Of a stretch of DNA of 64,000 nt, positions 57,030-64,000 are shown one piece after another (the stretch's first letter is position 1; every line of letters starts with the position of its first letter). Under the pieces are notes generated by a model. That model was given only the letters and a program-made list of their open reading frames with translations, was not told the DNA's origin and did not search any database. The position numbers and the translations under genes were made by a program. Origin of the DNA: Boesenbergia rotunda (Eukaryota; Streptophyta; Magnoliopsida; Zingiberales; Zingiberaceae); NCBI GenBank assembly GCA_024364735.1, contig JAGFNQ010005385.1:434001-498000 (forward strand), written 5' to 3'.

Positions 57030-57215
57030 GAAGTAAAAAGGTGATTTCGTTCACCCCAATCGCTCCTCATCACCAGCTCCACATCGAGATGAAGGGAGGT
57101 AAATCACAGTACTGGTGGGAGGGCATTTAATCTTCAAGGGAATGAATCTCGCAGGAATCGACTTATGCACAATGAAGTAACTCTGTCACCCGAATACCAA
57201 CTCGGCTACGCTCAC
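57030..57215 (-). mobile_element. Probable tRNA-derived SINE, minus orientation
   Basis: Read on the minus strand, the head CGTAGCCGAGTTGGTATTCG carries an A-box-like TAGCCGAGTTGG, followed by a B-box-like AGTCGATTCC. The other end (GTGATTTACCTCCC and GGTGAACGAAATCACC) matches the SINE family at 28108 and 51500. Ends and target duplication not resolved. Confidence 0.5.
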
Positions 57216-57960
57216 ATATCACATAAGAGAATGTATATGGAAATCAAAGAAATTACCAGATTTCATCTATTGGCCAATCTTAGCTAGCTATTTATTTCAA
57301 TTTTATACTAACCATATTCAAATTTAATACAAATTTGAACTATACATGTTTTATTGAATATTATCTAACAAGCCATACATCTAAATAAAAAGAATAGTAA
57401 TACGTAGAACTCCTAACTGTCCTTCTAACTATAATGTATAACATAATGTATTTACATATATATGCATATTTTTATTTTCATGTGATTTCTATATTATCTA
57501 GATTTTATATTTATAGTCCTTATATATATATATATATATATAATAAAATTGATACAAAAAATAGAATTTCACTTGTTTCATTAAATTAATTATAATATAA
57601 TGAATATCAATTTAATCAAATTGTACATTGTAACAAAGAAATGGAACTATTTCTGAAAACTAAAATTTTTAAAACAGTTCTATAAGATTATATAAATTTA
57701 ATGATTATTAAATGTAACTTATAATTTAAGTATTCAGTTACAATGTCCTCTCTTTAAGGTAGCACTACAAAAATTTAAGGATAAAATGATAAAGAGTTTT
57801 AGATAGTAGGCAAATTTTGACGATCTTAAAATTCTAAAAGGTCGTTTGAAAATGTTAAACCTGGGATAGTATAATGAAATTTCCCCTAATAAATATTCAT
57901 AAAGTAGAGATTTACAAGAATCCTTGTGTCATTGCATAGGTATAAGATTCTAAAACATCA
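57216..57960. other. AT-rich intergenic DNA; TA microsatellite at 57521-57542
   Basis: No gene; contains an uninterrupted TA run of 22 bases. Confidence 0.6.
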
Positions 57961-59375
57961 CAACAACAACAACCAAGCTTTATCACATTAGATGGGTTAG
58001 CTATATAGATCCTTCTACGCCATTGGACTCGTCCTTTATTATATCATTATCAATATTTAAATAAATTTTATCTTGTTTTATTGTTGCTAACCAAGTTTTT
58101 TTTAACCTTCCTCTCCATTTGATTTGCATATTTGTCATAACATTTATTAGTCGTCTAAGTACATGTTCATATCATCTTAAACGACTCTCGAAGTTTTTCA
58201 TCAATAGATACAATTTCGACTTTCTCTCTAATACTCTCATTCCTTATTCTGTTCATCCTCGTATGTCCACACATCATCTTAACATCCTCATCTCTGCAAC
58301 TTTCATCTTGGCTCATGTGCCTGAGTCATAGCCCAATATTTAGTACCATATCACATAACAGGTGTAACGACCCGGCCCCTTTGGCTGTCAAATCCCATTT
58401 GGTAACCAATTGGTTACCATGATTCATAAACTCTAGTACTTAAGCTTGGAGGTCTAGAGTTCGAATCCTGGGGACGGCAAAAATCCACTGGCCAGGGGTG
58501 AGAAGTCCTAGTAAGTAACGGCACGGCCGACGGTCGACGACATAAGGGTCGCCAAAGGGGCCGCCAAATGAGAGAATTGGCCACCAAAGGGGCCGGGTCA
58601 TTACAATAAAAAGGCGCTCTTTTTTATTGTAACGACCCAGCCCCTCGGCCCCTTTGGCGGCCAAATCTCTCATTTGGCGGCCCCTTTGGCGACCCTTATG
58701 TCGTCGACCGACGACCGTCGGCCGTGCCGTTACTCACTAGGACTTCCCACCCCTGGCCAGTGGATTTTTGCTTTCCCCAGGATTCGAACTCTAGACCTCC
58801 AAGCTTAAGTACTAGAGTTTATGAATCCTGGTAACCAATTGAGGCTGGGCTCAATTGGTTACCAAGATTCATAAACTCTAGTACTTAAGCTTGGAGGTCT
58901 ATAGTTCGAATCCTGAGGAAGGCAAAAATCCACTGGCCAGAGAGATTTGACCGTCAAAGGGGCCGAAGGGCCGGGTCGTTACAACAGGTCTAACAATCAT
59001 TTTGTAGAACTTCCCTTTTAGTTTTAAAGGTATTTTACAATCACATAAAACATCCGACGCAAATCTCCATTTCAACCATTCTACTTGTATTCTATGTAAG
59101 ACATCTCTCTCAATTTTTCCATTATTTTGCAAAAAAATAATCCTAAATACTTAAAACTCTCAGTTCCAGACAAATCATCCTCTATCTTAACAATTGTCTC
59201 ATACGTCTAATATTACTAAACTTAAATTTTATATATTCTATCTTTAGTCTACTAAGTCTAAAACCTTTTACTTCTAATATTTCTCGCCAAGATTTTAATT
59301 TAGTATTTACTTCTCCACATGCCTGTCTATCAAAATAATATCATCCGCAAACAACATACAGGCACAATTCTGAAA
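57961..59375 (-). mobile_element. RTE-type LINE, 5'-truncated, interrupted
   Basis: Minus-strand non-LTR retrotransposon. The reverse-transcriptase motif MLFADDIILID is read at about 59325-59360, then DVLHRIQVEWLKWRFASDVL and PLKLKGKFYKMIVRPV (about 59090-58990). After the inserted element at 58363-58983 it resumes with YGTKYWAMTQAH. The 3' end (58010-57961) has the RTE-type phrase CTTGGTTGTTGTTGTTG. Many stops; the endonuclease and the front of the reverse transcriptase are missing. Non-functional. Confidence 0.82.
58363..58983. mobile_element. Nested palindromic element with 5-bp target duplication
   Basis: 621 bp starting TGTAACGACCCGG and ending CCGGGTCGTTACA, flanked by ACAGG at 58358-58362 and 58984-58988. 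Internally it has a forward unit (58363-58603), a short spacer with inverted ATAAAAA/TTTTTTAT, an inverted copy (about 58622-58850), and a partial forward copy to the end. Each unit includes GTTCGAATCCTG, a B-box-like motif. TG/CA ends and a 5-bp duplication suit a small LTR-type element; the inverted layout suits a MITE cluster. Confidence 0.8.
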
Positions 59376-60050
59376 CATTGTATAATATAATTAAAGACTC
59401 AAATTTGAATTTATATAAAAAAAATCAACTCACACTGAATAGAATAATATAAATTGTCAGCAATATAATAATTATTAAAATCTTACATTTTTTTAAAATA
59501 TTCAAAACAAAAGCATATTGCAAATACCTCAAAGTCATATTCCTCTCTTTCTATAAAATTTCCATCTTGAGTCATCCCAACCCCGTATTGCTGTAATTAG
59601 ACTCTTCTTCCTCTACCTTCCTGAAACTACAACACGAATTTTTTTCAAAAAAAAAAGTAATTTCAAACCTGAAAATAAATTTAAAGAATTTTGGTCTGAA
59701 TGATGTAAGATTTGCAAAATCACATGAAAGAATCTCAAACTGATTGATTTTAGAATGATATAATAAGCAATCGAATAAAACATTAGTCAAATGCTTCTCT
59801 CACCTTGGCTGTTTGTAACAATCAAACATCCAAGTTTATTCAATTGGTACGGTGACGGTGCATTCTTGGTTAGGTCAGGGTTGACCTAGTTTGACTAGGC
59901 TCGAGTGAGCTTATGTTTGGTAAGCTTAAGTTTCGATGTTTAACAATGATATTTGAATATCGTATGATAGTTGAATATCATATGATGTTTGAAAATCGTG
60001 TAAGTCAAGTGGATCAAGGTTGACTGATAAAGGTTAACTAGCGACTTGAC

Positions 60051-60370
60051 GGGAAAAGTCCTAGTGGAACTAGATGAAGTCCAGATGGATCGGGGAGATC
60101 GTACGCTGGCATGGGAAAAGTCATAGTGGGACTAGGCACACCTGTGGGACTAGGTGAAGTCCAGGTGGATCGGGAAGATCGCATGCTGGCACGGAAAAAG
60201 TTCTAGTGGGACTAGGTGAAGTCCAGGTGGATCGGGGAGATCGCATGTTGACACGGGAAAAGTCCTAGTGGGACTAGGTGAAGTTCAGGTGGATCGGGGA
60301 GATCGCATATTGGCACGGGAAAAGTCCAGGTGGATCAGAGAAATCGCACGTTGACAAGGTGGAAGTCTAC
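60051..60370. repeat. 62-bp tandem repeats in the LTR of gag-only element 2
   Basis: GGGAAAAGTCCTAGTGGGAC, then GTGAAGTCCAGGTGGATCGG, recur with starts near 60051, 60113, 60193, 60255 and 60318. They lie upstream of the TATA-like box, so in U3, where repeats can act as enhancers. Confidence 0.8.
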
Positions 60371-60569
60371 CGAGAGACTAGACCAAACTCGAGGGTTAGG
60401 CAAACCTGGTTGGGAACTAGGTTAAGTCCTAGTTGGGAACTAGGCAAAAAAAAAAAAATCCAAGTCGGTCAAAAGATGATCGGACACTTAGTGAGGAAAT
60501 TCTAACAGGTCACAATTGACCGGGGTTAAGCAAGGGAACCCTAAACTTGTGCACACAAGTTAGAGTTGG

Positions 60570-60960
60570 GGTCAATCGATTGAGTAATCAATTGGTGTTG
60601 ATTTCTCGCGAACAGAAGTCTTCTTAATTGATTGGGTGATCGATTAAGGAAGGAATGAATCAATTAGGTAATCGATTGGGAGAAATGAGTTGCGAGAACA
60701 GAAGTTGGCTGAATCGATTGGGTAATCGATTCAGCCTCCTTTTAATCGATTGGTCGATCGATTAAGGTGTCCAGTAATCAATTAGGCAATCGATTACAGT
60801 AGTATTGCGCGAAAGCACAGAAAGGTATTGAATCGATTCAGCAATTGATTAAGAACTGCTTAGTCGATTGGCTAATCGATTAAGCTTCAAAAATTAGTCG
60901 TTGAACGGCAAGTCTGACGTGGTAATCGATTAGGCAATCGATTAGGGAACCCTACGCGTC
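60570..60960. repeat. Scattered AATCGATT palindromes in the LTR of element 2
   Basis: At least ten AATCGATT, TAATCGATTA or one-mismatch forms occur within about 390 bases just upstream of the TATA-like box. Element 1 has a comparable cluster of a different palindrome, CAGTCGACTG. Confidence 0.75.
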
Positions 60961-61416
60961 GAGTATATAGGGTTTTCACGCAGGTTTGAAGCGCACTTCT
61001 TCGGCAGAGCTTCCACGCCTCTTCTCCTCCTTCATCGTCATTTCAAGAGAAGACTTGGAGCATAGTGTTGCTACACTTCCAAGATTCTAGAGGCGATCTC
61101 AAGCTAGAAGAAAGCAAGGAAAGCAAAGAGAGCTCATTGTTGTAAATCTTGTAAGAATTTCTATTGTATTTGTTTACTCTTGTTGTTTCTTCTTGTAAGC
61201 TTGTAAGAGGTTTCTCCACCTCAAGAAAAAGATCTTTCATAGTATATAAGAGAGTGAGGAAGAGAGGATCATTGGATTAGTCACCTCAAGGAGGTGGATA
61301 CCAAGTAAAGTCAAGGTGTTAGCATTGCTTAGAGTCTTCCGCAACGACAAATCTACAACAAGCAATTCGGAGCTAATCACCCCCCCCCCTCTAGCTCGCC
61401 TACCGGTCCTAACAAG

Positions 61417-61428
61417 TGGTATTAGAGC
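61417..61428 (+). other. Primer-binding site of gag-only element 2
   Basis: TGGTATTAGAGC, two bases beyond the LTR end, identical to the site in element 1. Confidence 0.85.
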
Positions 61429-61540
61429 GAGGTCGCTCTCCTTTGGACTCATCGCCAAGAGAGCAAGAGCTAGAGAAAGAAGAAGAAATTGAAGAAACCC
61501 TAATTTCAAGAAGTCATCATCAAAAGAGTTCAACTTCAAA

Positions 61541-63061
61541 ATGGAGTTCGACTACAACATTCGAGCACCTCCACCGTACGACAAAGCCAATTTCAATATT
61601 TGGAAAACAAAGATTGAAAATTTCCTCATGATGGAGATAGAGCAATGGTTTGCTCTGATGGAAGGCTTTAAAGCTCCAACAAGTAGCAAAGGGAAGCTCC
61701 TCAAGAAAAGCAAATGGAATGAGCAAATCAAGAGATGCGAGGTCAACGACAAAGTGATCAAATTATTGATCAATCTATTGTCAAGCACCATCTTGGACAA
61801 AATTGAAGAATTTCAAGATACCAAAGAGCTTTGGAGCAAATTGACAAAGCTTCATGAAGATCCCTCTACCGTACCAAATCAAGACAAATCCAAAGAGGGA
61901 GATTCATCCGATGAAGAGGATTCAGAAGAGAGATGCTCAACATCCGAAGATGAAATGCAAGAAGCTTCTACCTCAAGAATTAAGAGGGAGCAAAATTCGC
62001 CATTGACATCGGATCAAAGAAAAGCTTCAACATCATCATCCGAGGTCAATAAAGAAGAAGAAGAATCGAGTGTCACCTCTACACCCCATGAAGGTATAAC
62101 AATTTCAATTTGTAAAAATAAAGATCACATTATTTGTTTTGAGTGTAGGCAAAAAGGATACTATAAAAGTAAGTGTCCTAATTTGGTCAAGAAGAAGGTG
62201 CAAGTGGCACCCAAGACCAAGGAGAAACCAAAGGAGGTCGGCCCCGTGGTACGGAAGGATAAGAAGTACATTGTGTGCTTCTCGCGAAAACAAAAGGGAC
62301 ATTATCGGAACCAATGTCCAAAGGGGAAGGATCCGACCAAGACAAAAAGAAGGAGCTCGAACCAAGAGGGAGCCTCCAAGAACAAGACTAAGGTACCATT
62401 AGGTAATGGTACTTATTTTCATCATGATAAAACGCATGCTAGAAATAATTATTATCATTTTAATGTCATTTATCATGAAAATAGGAGGCATGAAAAACCT
62501 AAGGAGAACTATAGAGTCTTCCATGTTAGGACTACCACATCAAAAGATAGGGAACAAATTAGAACATTTCATGGTAGACCTACACAACCCAAGGCCAAGA
62601 AGAATAATTACCAAGGAAACTTTAGAAAATCAAGCCCTGAGAAAGTAATGATTGAAAATCAAGTTATGAAGTCAAAACTTGAAACATTAGAAAAATCCCT
62701 CAAAAGAATAGAAAATCTTCTTAAGGGATCTAAGGTTCAAAATCTAGATTTAGGAAATCAAGGACCCTCTAGGGACAAGAAAGGTTTGGGGTACAAATCT
62801 AAAACCAAGGATGATGGTCCTTCTTACCATAGAGTTTCATATAGGTATGGAACTCAATCTAGATCTAGGAGTCAAGTCAAGGTCACAAGGGAAGTCATCT
62901 CTAGAGTTGACCAAGGCAAGACCAACATGACTAAGGCTTCGGAGAATCCTAGAAAAGTCATTAGGAAGGTATCAAGGGAAGTTGTCCCTAATGAAGACCT
63001 AGAACACCCTAGGAGCACCAATAGGTTTTGGGTTCTTAAAAGTGTGTTCGCCACACCCTAG
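61541..63061 (+). CDS. Gag of gag-only element 2, uninterrupted 506-codon frame
   Basis: Particle-forming gag of copia type, open from MEFDYNIRAPPPYDKANF, which matches the start of gag 1 (PPPYDR), to a stop at 63059-63061. Residues about 1-110 are the conserved gag core (ELWSKLTKLHEDP). Residues about 115-185 are Ser/Glu-rich and acidic. Two zinc knuckles follow: CFECRQKGYYKSKC, with Tyr in place of His, and CFSRKQKGHYRNQC, with Arg in place of the second Cys. The C-terminal third is basic with a short coiled coil (ENQVMKSKLETLEKSLKRIE). The intact frame implies recent activity or selection, yet neither knuckle is complete. No protease or pol is fused. Confidence 0.82.
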   Translation: MEFDYNIRAPPPYDKANFNIWKTKIENFLMMEIEQWFALMEGFKAPTSSKGKLLKKSKWNEQIKRCEVNDKVIKLLINLLSSTILDKIEEFQDTKELWSKLTKLHEDPSTVPNQDKSKEGDSSDEEDSEERCSTSEDEMQEASTSRIKREQNSPLTSDQRKASTSSSEVNKEEEESSVTSTPHEGITISICKNKDHIICFECRQKGYYKSKCPNLVKKKVQVAPKTKEKPKEVGPVVRKDKKYIVCFSRKQKGHYRNQCPKGKDPTKTKRRSSNQEGASKNKTKVPLGNGTYFHHDKTHARNNYYHFNVIYHENRRHEKPKENYRVFHVRTTTSKDREQIRTFHGRPTQPKAKKNNYQGNFRKSSPEKVMIENQVMKSKLETLEKSLKRIENLLKGSKVQNLDLGNQGPSRDKKGLGYKSKTKDDGPSYHRVSYRYGTQSRSRSQVKVTREVISRVDQGKTNMTKASENPRKVIRKVSREVVPNEDLEHPRSTNRFWVLKSVFATP

Positions 63062-64000
63062 ATAGGTCTAGGGAGTGTCAACTCAAATTGGAAGGGTAAT
63101 TAACCTAACCTTGATGAAGTTGGCACTTTGAGGCATTTTCAAGGGTTTACTACCTTTGAAAATGAAGAAGTCATTTGTTTACTCTTGGAAGAGTAAAATT
63201 GTGTCAAACTATATTTTTAGAAGATTGAACAAAATAAAGTTGGCGCAACTAGGTTAGAATCCAATGATATGCCAAGTTGGGGAGTTTTGGTATTATTTTG
63301 GAAAATTAGAGGCAAAATTAGGATTATCAATGGCTTAGTAATGAGTTATTGATACTTAGATAGGAAATCTAGGTATTTTCTTTTGTGCTATTATGTCATG
63401 ATTTATATGCCCTATCACATACCATGACATCATAATTTATCATTCATAGTTTATTATGAAAATATCATGTGTCATGTCATATATGCATCATTTAGTCATA
63501 ATAAATGTTTTTCTTTTGAAAATGCTCATATGAAGCATGTCATGGTTTTTATCATCCATTAATTTAATTTTTATTGAAATTAAGGACATTCGCATTACTT
63601 GACATCCTAGGTGGATGATCAAAGTTTATAATGTCTAGATAGAGATACATGAACCCTAATTTAGGGAGAACAAATTTATACATCTCACGAACACCATAAG
63701 TTGACTTGTGTGTGTTTTGAGACATATTAGAAACAAGTGAGTTGTTAGGTTGATGAATAAAACTCAAAGTGTTGATTAATGTGCATCTTATTGAGCTTTA
63801 GGTTCATCAAAATATGAATTTAAATTAACTCCAATCATTGGGAAAGCTAATGTACAAGTCATATGCATTTAGCCCAAAGAACATGGTTGAAAATTATTTT
63901 TAAAAATCATTTCAAAACTATTTTAAAAAACCTTGGTGAAGACTATCTTTTGATAGAACTCATCATTAATGAATTGGATACAAAATAGAGTGAAACATTG
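63062..64000 (+). other. Noncoding internal region of gag-only element 2
   Basis: AT-rich, no pol frames. A polypurine tract and 3' LTR were not seen before the window ends. Confidence 0.55.

Larger units (their letters stand above)
59850..64000 (+). mobile_element. Gag-only (TR-GAG type) LTR retrotransposon 2, runs off the window
   Basis: 5' LTR from about 59850 (start uncertain) to 61414 (CCTAACA), primer site TGGTATTAGAGC at 61417-61428, gag at 61541-63061, then noncoding DNA to the window end. Same plan as element 1 but with unrelated LTR sequence. The LTR holds 62-bp tandem repeats (60051-60370), a string of AATCGATT palindromes (60570-60960) and a TATA-like box at 60964-60969. No pol is seen within 900 bp after gag. 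Confidence 0.78.

Noticed and set aside
61379..61389. C run before the primer site of element 2 as a functional signal
   Set aside because: Probably slippage within the CT-rich LTR end; the same region of element 1 has a shorter C run and the same layout.

Overview
This window is nuclear DNA of a flowering plant. It carries an A20/AN1 zinc-finger (SAP) gene, an LRR receptor-like kinase, arabinogalactan-peptide genes and a 13-exon GH1 beta-glucosidase. These sit among LTR retrotransposons, an RTE-type LINE, tRNA-derived SINEs and small inverted-repeat transposons. GC-rich gene islands in AT-rich repeats fit a monocot, possibly a commelinid, but that is inference. All six recognised protein-coding loci lie on the minus strand. 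Most of the window is repeats.

Layout. 1-2000: minus-strand copia gag start and its probable leader/LTR, with four hairpins. 2.07-2.54 kb: SAP gene. 3.15-5.88 kb: LRR receptor kinase with five single-base frame breaks. 5.9-10.7 kb: intergenic, with a poly(A) tract and an unexplained 1.1-kb GC-rich block. 10.7-11.0 kb: unrecognised gene-like fragment. 11.4-23.8 kb: tandem triplication, each unit carrying one 58-codon arabinogalactan-peptide gene; units A and B also carry the 3' tail of a gypsy element. 24.2-25.4 kb: clean solo LTR. 25.7-34.5 kb: three diverged copies of one large LTR-like repeat, a SINE with a 27-bp target duplication, and a hAT transposase remnant. 34.5-47.5 kb: nested insertions: an old 490-bp repeat, a gag-only LTR element, a chromovirus-type gypsy element, a single N, a palindromic element with ten 158-bp repeats, and a hairpin array. 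47.5-52.7 kb: AT-rich intergenic DNA with SINE-like pieces. 52.7-56.4 kb: GH1 gene. 57-59.4 kb: SINE and LINE, the LINE interrupted by a palindromic element. From about 59.85 kb to the end: a second gag-only LTR element whose 3' end is outside the window.

The host genes are not a visible pathway. SAP proteins are usually stress regulators, the kinase is a membrane receptor, AG-peptides are GPI-anchored wall/membrane proteoglycans, and GH1 enzymes hydrolyse beta-glucosides. The most unusual structures are the arabinogalactan-peptide triplication, the two gag-only LTR elements with palindrome-rich LTRs, and the foldback-like element at 45.1-47.2 kb. Every frame break I could resolve in the host genes is a one-base loss, so consensus errors are a serious alternative to pseudogenisation. 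All family assignments come from reading motifs; no database search was run.
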